64,000 bases of DNA from Palleronia marisminoris (GTDB lineage: Bacteria > Pseudomonadota > Alphaproteobacteria > Rhodobacterales > Rhodobacteraceae): positions 186,001 to 250,000 of the forward strand of contig NZ_FWFV01000003.1 of the NCBI RefSeq assembly GCF_900172315.1. The letters are read 5' to 3'. The notes beneath the pieces are model-generated. The model was not told where the DNA came from. It did no database searches and saw only the letters and a list, made by a program, of their open reading frames with translations. This document shows positions 17,866 through 26,161 of this stretch, one piece after another. Made by a program: the position numbers and the translations under genes. Position 1 is the first letter of the stretch, and each line of letters begins with the position of its first letter.

Positions 17866-18186
17866 ATGGACTACGATCTGAAAAACATGTCGCGCAATGA
17901 GCTGCAGAAGCTGAGCAAAGACGTCGAACGCGCATTGGCGACAGTCGACGAGCGCCGGCGCGCCGAGGCGCGGTCGGCGGCCGAAAAGGCAGCGCGCGAG
18001 CATGGATTCTCGCTCGACGACGTTCTCGAAGGGCAGAAGAAGAAAGGCGGACCTAAGACGAAGAACCCGCCGAAATATCGAAACCCCGAGAATCCGACCC
18101 AGACCTGGTCCGGCCGCGGCAGACAGCCGGGCTGGATCAAGGAAGCATTGGAGGACGGTAAATCGCTGGACGATTTCGCGATCTGA
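17866..18186 (+). CDS. H-NS/MvaT-type nucleoid-associated protein
   Basis: A protein of 106 residues with an N-terminal coiled-coil dimerisation region (about 1-50, LQKLSKDVERALATVDERRR) and a C-terminal DNA-binding motif KYRNPENPTQTWSGRGRQPG near residues 67-86, the HNS-family AT-hook-like loop. Proteins of this family bind AT-rich DNA and silence transferred genes. Relevant here, the window holds an AT-richer integrative element at 30.7-46.2 kb, though a link is only inference. The start ATG follows GGAAAGG by 5 bases. Confidence 0.9.
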   Translation: MDYDLKNMSRNELQKLSKDVERALATVDERRRAEARSAAEKAAREHGFSLDDVLEGQKKKGGPKTKNPPKYRNPENPTQTWSGRGRQPGWIKEALEDGKSLDDFAI

Positions 18187-18332
18187 CAGAATCTCCGCAG
18201 ACTGAAAGCCGCGCCCGATTTCAGAATCGGAAGAAGCGCCCGCATTACGAGATGTCCTTGCAATTGGAGCTGGGCGGATTTTTGCGCAATCTCGCCCGCG
18301 CCCGGCTCAGGCCCCCGGGATCCGTCCTCTGG

Positions 18333-19412
18333 TTAGAGGCGGTTCCCAGTTGCCTGATCGAAGAACGAGGCTTTCCGGACATCCATGCTCACGGGGAAGG
18401 AATCTCCGACCGTGTAGTGGTCTTCCTGGCTCAGCCGATGCGACAGGCTGATGCCATCGAAATCCGACCAGCCGAGGATGTCGCTTCCCATGGGCTCGAT
18501 CAGCGACAACTTTCCGGAATAGTGCTTCGACGAGCCGTTCGCGGGGTTTATGTGCTCGGGCCGGATCCCCAGGGTCGCCTTCTGTCCGCTCTCGACCCGT
18601 TGATCGAAGGGGTAATCGTCGACGTCCAGCGCAAACGCACCGGTGTCGAAGACGAGGCTTCCGTCGCGAGTCTCGAAGCCTCCGTCGACCTTGTTCATGG
18701 CGGGAGATCCCAGGAAGCCGCCGACGAACTCGTTGGCCGGCTTGTTGTAGACGTTCAGAGGCGTGTCGAGCTGCTGGATGACCCCTCCCTTCATCACGGC
18801 GATCCGGTCCGCGAGCGTCAGGGCTTCGATCTGGTCGTGGGTCACGTAGATCATGGTCGAGCCGATCGCGTTGTGCAGCTTCTTGATCTCGAGCCGCAGC
18901 TCAGCGCGCAGCTTGGCGTCCAGGTTGGACAGGGGCTCGTCGAACAGGAAGATGTCCGCATCGCGCACAAGCGCCCGGCCGATGGCCACGCGCTGGCGCT
19001 GACCACCCGAGAGAGCCGCGGGCTTGCGGTCGAGCAGATGCTCGATCTGCAAGATGTCGGCGGCCCACGCGACCTTCCTGTCGATCTCGGCCCGGTCGAC
19101 GCCCGCGATCCGCAGGCCGAACGACATGTTCCGCCGCACGCTCATCGTCGGGTAGAGCGCGTAGGACTGGAACACCATGCCGATGCCGCGATCCTTCGGG
19201 TCGGCCCAGGTGACGTCCCTTCCGTCGAAGTGGATGCTGCCGCCGCTCGCGTCGGTAAGGCCCCCGATGGCATTCATCAGGGTCGACTTTCCGCAGCCCG
19301 AGGGCCCGAGAAGAACGAGGAACTCGCCGTCGCGGATGTCCAGGTTGAGTTTGTCCATGACCACGTGCTGGCCGTACCGGATCTCGAGATTGCGTATGGA
19401 AACAGAAGTCAT
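18333..19412 (-). CDS. Sugar ABC transporter ATP-binding protein (MalK/UgpC type)
   Basis: A protein of 359 residues with Walker A GPSGCGKST (about 37-45), Q-loop MVFQSYALYP, ABC signature LSGGQRQRVAIGRAL, Walker B IFLFDEPLSNLDA and the H-loop YVTHDQIEA. The C-terminal 120 residues form the TOBE/OB regulatory domain typical of MalK/UgpC subfamily proteins. It powers uptake by the two permeases encoded immediately upstream in the same operon (3-base gap). The start ATG at 19412 begins MTSVSIRNLEIRYG. Confidence 0.93.
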   Translation of the reverse strand: MTSVSIRNLEIRYGQHVVMDKLNLDIRDGEFLVLLGPSGCGKSTLMNAIGGLTDASGGSIHFDGRDVTWADPKDRGIGMVFQSYALYPTMSVRRNMSFGLRIAGVDRAEIDRKVAWAADILQIEHLLDRKPAALSGGQRQRVAIGRALVRDADIFLFDEPLSNLDAKLRAELRLEIKKLHNAIGSTMIYVTHDQIEALTLADRIAVMKGGVIQQLDTPLNVYNKPANEFVGGFLGSPAMNKVDGGFETRDGSLVFDTGAFALDVDDYPFDQRVESGQKATLGIRPEHINPANGSSKHYSGKLSLIEPMGSDILGWSDFDGISLSHRLSQEDHYTVGDSFPVSMDVRKASFFDQATGNRL

Positions 19413-19415
19413 GAT

Positions 19416-20315
19416 TTATCCCTTCACGGCGCCGGACGCGATGCCGCGGACGAACCAGCGGCCGGAAGCCAGATAGACGGCCAGCGGGACCAGCGACGTC
19501 AGGATCGTGGCGGCCATGTTGACGTTGTAGGCGCGCTCGCCCGTGGTGGTGTTGACGATGTTGTTCAGCTGGACGGTCATCGGCAGGTTCTCCCGCCCGG
19601 CAAAGACCAGCCCCAGCAGGAAGTCGTTCCAGATCGCCGTCACCTGCATGATGACCGCGACGATGGTGATCGGCACGGACATGGGCAGGACGATGGAAAT
19701 GAAGATCGCCCAGAAGCCTGCACCGTCGATGCGCGCCGCCTTGAACAGCTCGGACGGCAGAGCCGAATAGTAGTTCCGGAACAGCAGGGTCATCACCGGC
19801 ATCCCGAAGATGACGTGGGTGAGGACGATGCCCGGCAACGATCCATAGATCCCGATCTGCGCGTAAAAGCGCACAAGCGGGTAGATGAACACCTGGTACG
19901 GCATGAACGCGCCCAGAAGCAGGCACGCGAAGAGCACGTTCGCGCCGCGGACCTTCCAGAACGACAGGGCGTAGCCGTTCAGCGCCCCCAGCAGGATCGA
20001 CAGGACAACGCTGGGTACAAGGATCTCGACCGAGTTCCAGAACCCCACGCGAAGCCCCGTGCAGTCAAGGCCCGTGCAGGCGCTGGACCATGCCGTCACC
20101 CAGGGCTCGAACGTGATCTGCGCGGGCAGCGCGAAGATCTGGCCCAGCCGGATCTCGTCCATGGTCTTCAGCGACGTGACCAGCATGACGTAGAGCGGCA
20201 GCAGGAAGAACAGCGCCATCGCGAAGAGAAAGGCGTAGATGCCGACGCGGCCCCAGAGGTGCTGGGACGTCACGGGACGCCTTGCGGCAGGTGCGATCAG
20301 TTCGGCTGTGGTCAT
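19416..20315 (-). CDS. Carbohydrate ABC transporter permease (MalG type)
   Basis: A protein of 299 residues with six hydrophobic helices. The EAA-type cytoplasmic loop reads ELFKAARIDGAGFWAIFISI, the docking site for the ATPase. The start ATG at 20315 overlaps the preceding permease stop by 4 bases. An in-frame open stretch further upstream belongs to the other permease read out of frame. It forms the translocation pore together with the MalF-type partner. The small CTGLDCTG periplasmic loop with two Cys near residue 80 is unusual and could form a disulfide. Confidence 0.92.
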   Translation of the reverse strand: MTTAELIAPAARRPVTSQHLWGRVGIYAFLFAMALFFLLPLYVMLVTSLKTMDEIRLGQIFALPAQITFEPWVTAWSSACTGLDCTGLRVGFWNSVEILVPSVVLSILLGALNGYALSFWKVRGANVLFACLLLGAFMPYQVFIYPLVRFYAQIGIYGSLPGIVLTHVIFGMPVMTLLFRNYYSALPSELFKAARIDGAGFWAIFISIVLPMSVPITIVAVIMQVTAIWNDFLLGLVFAGRENLPMTVQLNNIVNTTTGERAYNVNMAATILTSLVPLAVYLASGRWFVRGIASGAVKG

Positions 20316-21211
20316 GCCGATGCCCCCTTCTTGCCGAAGTACTGGGAATAGAGGACCGGGGCGATGATGATCAGGACGGTGACCAGCATGACGGTCGAAG
20401 CGGCGGTCGCCAGGCCGATATTCGCCCGCTCGAACAGGTTGTCCATGATGAACTTCGCGGGAACTTCGCTCGCCGTTCCGGGGCCGCCGTTGGTCATGGC
20501 GACGACAAGGTCGTACATCTTGACGATGCTGATAGACAGCAGGACCAGCGACGTGATGATCATGGGTCGCAGCATCGGCAGGATGATGAAGCCGTAGACA
20601 CGCCACGCGGGGATGCCGTCGATGCGCGTGGCCTTCCACAGGTCCATGTCGATGCCGCGCAGGCCGGCCAGGATCAAGGCCATCACCAGCCCTGCCCCGT
20701 GCCAGACCGTCGCCAGGACGATCGCGTAAAGGACGGTATCGCTATCGACCACCCAATCGAGGACGAAGCCCGAGAAGCCCAGGTCGCGCATCGTCTGCTG
20801 GAGTCCCAGGTCGGGGTTGAGGATCCACTGCCACATCAGGCCCGTCACCACGAAGGACATGGCGTAGGGGTAGAGAAAGGCCGTCCGAAACAGGCCCTCC
20901 GCGCGCACGTTCTGATCGATGAAGATCGCGAGCAGCATCCCCAGGACGAAGCAGATCGACAGGAAGAAGACGGCGATGAAGACGAAGTTCTCCAGCGACG
21001 TCAGCCAGCGCGACGTCTGGAACAGTTCGACATACTGGTCGAACCCGACGAAGTCGTCTTTCGGCAGCATACGCGAGCTCGAGAACGACAGACGGACCGA
21101 CCATGCCATCGTGCCGAGATAGGCGAATATGACGATCGCGGCCATCGGCAGCAGGGCCATGTAGGCGACGCCGTTGCGCCGGACGTGCCGGACGTTTCGA
21201 GAAATCTGCAT
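20312..21211 (-). CDS. Carbohydrate ABC transporter permease (MalF type)
   Basis: A protein of 299 residues with six hydrophobic helices, beginning MQISRNVRHVRRNGVAYMAL. The EAA loop reads DLWKATRIDGIPAWRVYGFI. It is the first of two permease genes in the operon and sits 60 bases after the binding-protein gene, with a strong hairpin in between. It belongs to the family that takes up oligosaccharides and glycosides. Confidence 0.92.
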   Translation of the reverse strand: MQISRNVRHVRRNGVAYMALLPMAAIVIFAYLGTMAWSVRLSFSSSRMLPKDDFVGFDQYVELFQTSRWLTSLENFVFIAVFFLSICFVLGMLLAIFIDQNVRAEGLFRTAFLYPYAMSFVVTGLMWQWILNPDLGLQQTMRDLGFSGFVLDWVVDSDTVLYAIVLATVWHGAGLVMALILAGLRGIDMDLWKATRIDGIPAWRVYGFIILPMLRPMIITSLVLLSISIVKMYDLVVAMTNGGPGTASEVPAKFIMDNLFERANIGLATAASTVMLVTVLIIIAPVLYSQYFGKKGASA

Positions 21212-21230
21212 GTGGTCCTCCCTCCATCCT

Positions 21231-21254
21231 GGGGGGAAGGATGCCCCTCCCCCC
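21231..21254 (-). terminator. Hairpin between binding-protein and permease genes
   Basis: A perfect 7-bp stem (GGGGGGA at 21231-21237 and TCCCCCC at 21248-21254) with a 10-base loop lies in the gap after the substrate-binding-protein stop. No T-run follows. Such hairpins usually stabilise the upstream mRNA or attenuate read-through, so that the binding protein is made in excess over the permeases. Confidence 0.55.
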
Positions 21255-21271
21255 GCAGCTTTCCTCCGGGG

Positions 21272-22504
21272 TCAGTTCCGCAGCGCGCTGTCGAACCGCT
21301 CGACGGCGTCGTCGACGCTCATGTCCGTGTTCCAAAGCTCGGTCACGACGTCCTGGACCGAGCCGTAGACATACTCGTCCATCATCTGCGCGGCGTCCGG
21401 CGCCTGGCGCGACGCGTCCGACATGATCTCCATGCCGAGGGCTGCGCATTCATCCAGACCGGCCACGTCGACGTCGGACCGGATCGGGATCGAGCCCTTG
21501 AGGTTGTTGAACGCCACCTGCACGTCGGGGGCGGTCATGGTCTCGACCAGCATGTTCTGCGCCTCGATCCGCGCGGGATCATCCGTCGCGGGGAACACGA
21601 ACACGTCGCCGCCAAGGACATACGGTGCGTCCGGCCGCAGGCCCGCGAGGCAACCGTAGTCGACGCCCACCTCCTGCTCGGCCTGCTTGAACTCGCCCTT
21701 CGCCCAGTCGCCCATGATCTGGAAGCCGGCGGAGTCGTTGATCAGCATCGCCGTGGCGTCGTTCCAGTTGCGGCCGGGCGAGGCATCGTCGACGTAGGCC
21801 TTCAGCCTGATGAACGTCTCGATCACTTCGCGGAACTCGGGCGAGTTGATCGCCGCCTCGTCCTTTTCGCCATAAACGCTCGTCCAAAGGTCGCGTCCGC
21901 CGACATTGGTCATCACGGCCGAGAACAGCAGGTTCTCCTGCCACCGCTGACCGCCGAGCGCGAGCGGCGTGATGCCGGCCTCCTCCAGCGCATCGAGCGC
22001 GGTGAAGAACTCTTCCATCGTCGTGGGCGGCGTGTCGATGCCGGCCTGCTCCATCGCGTCCATGGAGTACCAGATCCACAGCGGCATGTGGATGTTGACC
22101 GGGGCGGCGTAGTACTTTCCGTCGACCTTGATAGCCTCGACGATGGGCGCCGGCAGCACGTTGTCCCAGTCGTTGCGCATGGCGACGTCGTTGATGTCGT
22201 TGAGCAGGCCCTCGCCGATGATCTCGTGGTATTGCTGCGACGTGTTGAACAGCGCGGCGGTCGACGGGTCGCCGCCGATGATGCGGTTGATGGCGGCGCT
22301 GCGCGCAGCAGATCCGCCGGCGACGGCGCTGTCGACCCATGTGCCGCCCCGCTCTTCGAAGGCGTCGGCGAGCACCGAGATCGCCGCCGATTCGCCGCCC
22401 GAGGTCCACCAATGGATGACCTCGGCCTCTTGGGCCTGAGCCATTCCTGCGCCGGCGGCCAAGACCGTCGCGGTCTGCGCCAATAGGTTTTTCTTGTAAA
22501 ACAT
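21272..22504 (-). CDS. Carbohydrate ABC transporter substrate-binding protein
   Basis: A protein of 410 residues. The ATG at 22504 follows GGGAGGACAC. The signal peptide is MFYKKNLLAQTATVLAAGAG with cleavage near AQAQEA. The mature protein begins EVIHWWTSGGESAAISVLAD, typical of cluster B (MalE/UgpB-like) solute-binding proteins for oligosaccharides. It delivers the ligand to the MalF/MalG-type permeases downstream. A divergent LacI regulator and a GH94-type phosphorylase suggest a glucoside or cello-oligosaccharide-like ligand. Confidence 0.92.
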   Translation of the reverse strand: MFYKKNLLAQTATVLAAGAGMAQAQEAEVIHWWTSGGESAAISVLADAFEERGGTWVDSAVAGGSAARSAAINRIIGGDPSTAALFNTSQQYHEIIGEGLLNDINDVAMRNDWDNVLPAPIVEAIKVDGKYYAAPVNIHMPLWIWYSMDAMEQAGIDTPPTTMEEFFTALDALEEAGITPLALGGQRWQENLLFSAVMTNVGGRDLWTSVYGEKDEAAINSPEFREVIETFIRLKAYVDDASPGRNWNDATAMLINDSAGFQIMGDWAKGEFKQAEQEVGVDYGCLAGLRPDAPYVLGGDVFVFPATDDPARIEAQNMLVETMTAPDVQVAFNNLKGSIPIRSDVDVAGLDECAALGMEIMSDASRQAPDAAQMMDEYVYGSVQDVVTELWNTDMSVDDAVERFDSALRN

Positions 22505-22582
22505 GTGTCCTCCCAGATGCATTGAATTCGAGCCTCACCGCCTGACGATGACCAGCGCCGCGACCTGCTCCACATCCTCATA

Positions 22583-22596
22583 TGGAACCGGTTCCA
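22583..22596. promoter_or_regulatory. LacI-type operator O1 (14-bp palindrome)
   Basis: TGGAACCGGTTCCA is a perfect palindrome with the central CpG typical of LacI/GalR-family operators. It lies in the divergent promoter region between the binding-protein gene and the LacI gene, just downstream of the putative -35/-10 pair, so binding would block transcription of the ABC operon. Confidence 0.7.
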
Positions 22597-22597
22597 A

Positions 22598-22626
22598 AAC
22601 CAACCACGATGTCTTGCTTCTGTCAA
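22598..22626 (-). promoter_or_regulatory. Possible sigma70 promoter for the sugar ABC operon
   Basis: On the minus strand a perfect -35 box TTGACA (22626-22621) is followed after 17 bases by a weak -10-like TTGGTT (22603-22598). The perfect operator palindrome at 22583-22596 begins one base further on, where the start of transcription would lie. This is the expected repressor position. The poor -10 keeps confidence low. Confidence 0.45.
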
Positions 22627-22639
22627 TCGTTCCTGCGAC

Positions 22640-22647
22640 AACCGGTT
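22640..22647. promoter_or_regulatory. Second LacI-type operator core (O2)
   Basis: AACCGGTT repeats the core of O1 57 bases away (centre to centre about 54). The flanks (GAC and CGA) are not symmetrical, so it is probably weaker. It may allow looping, or autoregulation of the regulator gene starting at 22734. Confidence 0.5.
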
Positions 22648-22733
22648 CGAGCTCTTCGTTCCAGGCAACCGAACCTGGCTGATCTTGCACGATAACATGC
22701 AGTAATGGTGGATATTTTTCTCTGAGAGGCGGC

Positions 22734-23762
22734 ATGGAAGAGCAAAAGACAGCGACATTGAAAGACGTGGCAAAGCTTGCTGGCGTCGGTTCCGGCACCG
22801 TATCCCGATACGTTTCTGGAAACGGTTCTGTTTCCGAAAGGACCGCTGAGAAGATCGCCCGCGCGATCAACCAGCTGAAATATCGGCCGAACAGCATCGC
22901 CCGCTCGCTGTCATCGCGTCGCTCTGAAATCATCGGCGTCTGGGTGCCGTCGCTCGAGGGGCCCTATTACCAGATGATGATCCGGGCCATCGAACTGGAG
23001 CTTCGGCAGCAGGGGAAACACATGATCCTCGCCAACGCCGAGGACGCGACGTCGGACGAGGATCGGCTCGGCCACATCGACTACCTGATCAACCGGGACT
23101 GCGACGGCATTCTCATGTCGTGCTCGCAGCTTGGCGACTTCAAGCTCGCCACCCTGACGGACAGGTACCCGAACCTCGTGTGCATCAACCGCGAGGTCGA
23201 GGCGCTGCCCGGTCGGGCCTTCTCCATCGATCACGACCTCGGAGGTCGGCTCGCCGCCCGCCACCTGCACGCCCTTGGCCATCGGAATGTCGCCGTCATC
23301 ACGGGGCGGCTGTCGGCGCAGGACGCCAAGCAGCGGCACAAGGGATTCCTCGACGAGATGTCGCGACTGGGCAATCCGGTGGCCGCCGAACGCGTGATCG
23401 AGGGCGCGTTCAGCTATGCCGGCGGCGAGCAGGCCGCCGAAACTCTCATCGGGTCGGGCATCGAGTTCACTGCCGTCTTCTGCGGCAACGACAAGGTCGC
23501 GATGGTTGTTTCAGCCCGGCTTCAGGCTTCCGGCATCTCCGTTCCCGGCCAGGTCTCGGTGCTCGGCTATGACGATGTCGACTTTGCCGCCTACACGGCC
23601 CCGGCACTCAGCACGATCCACGCGCCCATCGTCGAGATGACGCAGTCGGCGTGCCGCCAGCTTCTCAACCTGACCTACGGCCTCGACATGCCCTTCCGCG
23701 AGCGGTTCGAGCCCACCCTTTGCGCCCGGAAATCCACCGCGCCGCCCGCTTCAGCCCTCTGA
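22734..23762 (+). CDS. LacI-family transcriptional repressor
   Basis: A protein of 342 residues with the N-terminal LacI helix-turn-helix (TLKDVAKLAGVGSGTVSRYV, about 8-27), the hinge helix with NSIARSLSSRR, and a periplasmic-binding-protein-like effector domain (IIGVWVPSLEGPYYQMM to the C-terminus). It is divergent from the sugar ABC operon and 23 bases before the phosphorylase gene on the same strand. It probably represses both transcription units until the transported sugar is bound. Two palindromic operators lie in the divergent promoter. Confidence 0.92.
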   Translation: MEEQKTATLKDVAKLAGVGSGTVSRYVSGNGSVSERTAEKIARAINQLKYRPNSIARSLSSRRSEIIGVWVPSLEGPYYQMMIRAIELELRQQGKHMILANAEDATSDEDRLGHIDYLINRDCDGILMSCSQLGDFKLATLTDRYPNLVCINREVEALPGRAFSIDHDLGGRLAARHLHALGHRNVAVITGRLSAQDAKQRHKGFLDEMSRLGNPVAAERVIEGAFSYAGGEQAAETLIGSGIEFTAVFCGNDKVAMVVSARLQASGISVPGQVSVLGYDDVDFAAYTAPALSTIHAPIVEMTQSACRQLLNLTYGLDMPFRERFEPTLCARKSTAPPASAL

Positions 23763-23785
23763 TCCCGCAGTTTCGAAAGACGAAC

Positions 23786-26161
23786 ATGGCCGCATTCATC
23801 GAAAACGGAAATCGCTTCCGCCTGACCGACCCGACCCTGGCGCCGGCTGCAGCCGGCTATCTGTGGAACCGGCGGATGATGATCCAGATGACCTGCCGGG
23901 GCTACGCCGTCAGCCAGTACATGGACCCCGAGCCGCGGAAGTACGCGCACGCGCCGACCCTGGCTGCGCAGACCTTCATGCAGCCGGAGCACAGGTATTT
24001 CGCCCATCACCCGGGCCGCTTCTTCTATGTCCGCGACGATCGGACCGGCGCGCTGTTCTCGGCACCGCACGAGCCCGTGCGCGCCACGCCCGACAGCTAC
24101 GCCTTCGAACCCGGCCTCTCCGACATCCGCTGGGTGATCGAGAAGAACGGGATCCGCGTCGAGCTCTGCCTGGAGCTGCCCGTGGATGACGCGGCCGAAA
24201 TCTGGTCGGCGAAGGTGAGCAACATCGGCAAGACGGACCGCGACGTCGCGTTCGTTCCCTACTTCCCCGTCGGCTACATGTCCTGGATGAACATGGGCGG
24301 GCATTTCGATGCCGAACTGGGCGCCGTAGTCTGCACCAGCGTGACCCCGTACCAGGCCGTCGAAGATTACTTCAAGAACCGCCACCTCAAAGACATCACC
24401 TTCCTCGCCGCCGATCGCACGCCGGACTACTTCGAGGTCTCGCAGCAGGCCTTCGAGGACGAAGGCGGACTTGCCGACCCGTCGGCCTTGCAGGCGGGCG
24501 GCAACCTGGCCGGCGGCGACGCCGCCTACGAGATTCCGGCCGGGATCATGCAGTGGAACCTGACGCTTCCCGTGGACGGGAGCGAGGAGTTCCGGTTCGT
24601 CTTCGGCCCGGCCCACGACAAGGCCGAGATCGCCGCGCTAGCCGCGAAGTACCTGCGGGGCGACACCGAGGCGGTTCGCAGCGCCTCCCGCGCCTACGTG
24701 GACGAAGGGCTGGGCAGCTTCGAGATCGAGTCGCCCGATGCGGCCTTCGATGCCTTCGTGAACCGCTGGCTGCCGCGGCAGGTCTTCTATCACGGAGACA
24801 CCAACCGCCTGACGACCGATCCTCAGACGCGCAACTATCTGCAGGACGCGCTTGGAATGGTGTTCATCCGGCCCGAAACCACCCGCGCGGTCATCCTGCG
24901 CGCCGCAAGCCAGCAATTCGCCTCGGGCAAGGTGCCGGACGGCATCCTGCTCAACTCCGGCGCGACGCTGAAATACATCAACCAGATCCCCCACACCGAC
25001 CACGCGGTCTGGCTGGTGATCGCGACCTGTGCCTACCTGGACGAGACGAACGACCGCTCCATCCTCGACGAGCAGGTTGCCTGGATCGACAGCGAAGGAA
25101 CCGACAGCCTCTACGACCATGTCACCCGCGCCCTGCGCTTCCTCGCGGGCGAGGTCGACGAGCGCGGCCTGCCTCTGATCGCGCAGGGCGATTGGTGCGA
25201 TCCGATGAACATGGTGGGCTACAAGGGCAAGGGCGTCTCCGGATGGCTGGCCGAGGCCTCGAGCTATGCGATGTCCGTCTGGGCGGAGATATCCGAGTCC
25301 CGATCCGACAGCGACAACGCCAAGTGGCTGCGCCACGAGGCCAGCGCCATGGTGGACAGGATCAATGCGCATCTATGGGACGGTGACTGGTACGCGCGTG
25401 GCATCACTGATGACGGAGTGCCCTTCGGCGTGTCGGCCGACGAGGAGGGTCGCATCTATCTGAACGCCCAGAGCTGGGCGTTGCTCTGCGGTGCCGCGGA
25501 CGACGACCAGAAGGCCCGGATGCTCAGCGCCATCGACGACCAGCTCGCGACGCCCTACGGCATCGCCATGTTCGCGCCCGCCTATACCAAAATGCGCGAG
25601 GATGTCGGCCGGCTGACCCAGAAATGGCCCGGTTCCGCCGAGAACGGCGCGGTCTACAACCACGCCGCCGCCTTCTACGCCGCGGCGCTCTACCATATCA
25701 GCGACGGCGACCGGGCTTACCGGGTGCTACGCGCGATGCTGACCGAGCCCGCCGCCGCCGACATCGCCGTGCGGGGTCAATTGCCACTCTACATTCCCAA
25801 TTATTATCGCGGCGCCTACCACCAGTTCCCGCGAACGGCAGGCCGGTCCAGCAATCTCTTCAACACCGGCACGGCCTCGTGGTTCTACCGTCTGGTGATC
25901 GAGCAGATGTGCGGTCTACGGGGTGCAGGCGACGCCGTCGTGATCGCGCCCCAGATCCCGTCCGAGTGGGATCGCTGCCGCTTCCGCAGGACCCTTCGCG
26001 GCGCCACGTTCGACGTCAGCGTGGAACGCGTGCCGGGTCTGCCGGATCAAGTGGTCGAGGTCGACGGTCAGCGGCTAGATGGGACCATCCTGAGGCAGGT
26101 CGAGCACGGGCGAAGCTACGATGTGAAAGTGAAAATCCCGTCTCGCGTTCAGCAAGATTGA
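23786..26161 (+). CDS. GH94-type glycoside phosphorylase (cellobiose/cellobionate phosphorylase-like)
   Basis: A protein of 791 residues, the usual size for GH94. The N-terminal beta-sandwich spans about 1-290 (YLWNRRMMIQMTCRGYAVSQ). A helical linker and an (alpha/alpha)6-barrel follow. The barrel carries the catalytic-acid region QGDWCDPMNMVG near residues 467-478 (GDWND in most members; Asn is Cys here), the phosphate-site-like QNGAVYNHAA equivalent (ENGAVYNHAAAF), and GTASWFYRLV near the end. Such enzymes split beta-linked disaccharides with phosphate, giving a sugar-1-phosphate without using ATP. It has no signal peptide and is therefore cytoplasmic, matching intracellular breakdown of a sugar brought in by the adjacent ABC system. 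The ATG at 23786 lies 24 bases after the LacI stop; the ribosome site is weak. The exact disaccharide is not predictable. Confidence 0.85.
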   Translation: MAAFIENGNRFRLTDPTLAPAAAGYLWNRRMMIQMTCRGYAVSQYMDPEPRKYAHAPTLAAQTFMQPEHRYFAHHPGRFFYVRDDRTGALFSAPHEPVRATPDSYAFEPGLSDIRWVIEKNGIRVELCLELPVDDAAEIWSAKVSNIGKTDRDVAFVPYFPVGYMSWMNMGGHFDAELGAVVCTSVTPYQAVEDYFKNRHLKDITFLAADRTPDYFEVSQQAFEDEGGLADPSALQAGGNLAGGDAAYEIPAGIMQWNLTLPVDGSEEFRFVFGPAHDKAEIAALAAKYLRGDTEAVRSASRAYVDEGLGSFEIESPDAAFDAFVNRWLPRQVFYHGDTNRLTTDPQTRNYLQDALGMVFIRPETTRAVILRAASQQFASGKVPDGILLNSGATLKYINQIPHTDHAVWLVIATCAYLDETNDRSILDEQVAWIDSEGTDSLYDHVTRALRFLAGEVDERGLPLIAQGDWCDPMNMVGYKGKGVSGWLAEASSYAMSVWAEISESRSDSDNAKWLRHEASAMVDRINAHLWDGDWYARGITDDGVPFGVSADEEGRIYLNAQSWALLCGAADDDQKARMLSAIDDQLATPYGIAMFAPAYTKMREDVGRLTQKWPGSAENGAVYNHAAAFYAAALYHISDGDRAYRVLRAMLTEPAAADIAVRGQLPLYIPNYYRGAYHQFPRTAGRSSNLFNTGTASWFYRLVIEQMCGLRGAGDAVVIAPQIPSEWDRCRFRRTLRGATFDVSVERVPGLPDQVVEVDGQRLDGTILRQVEHGRSYDVKVKIPSRVQQD

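Noticed and set aside
18252-22486. Two plus-strand open frames of about 700 codons opposite the sugar ABC operon
   Set aside because: Composition is dominated by Arg, His, Asp and Val with no recognisable domain, and the minus strand encodes a complete ABC transporter over the same interval.
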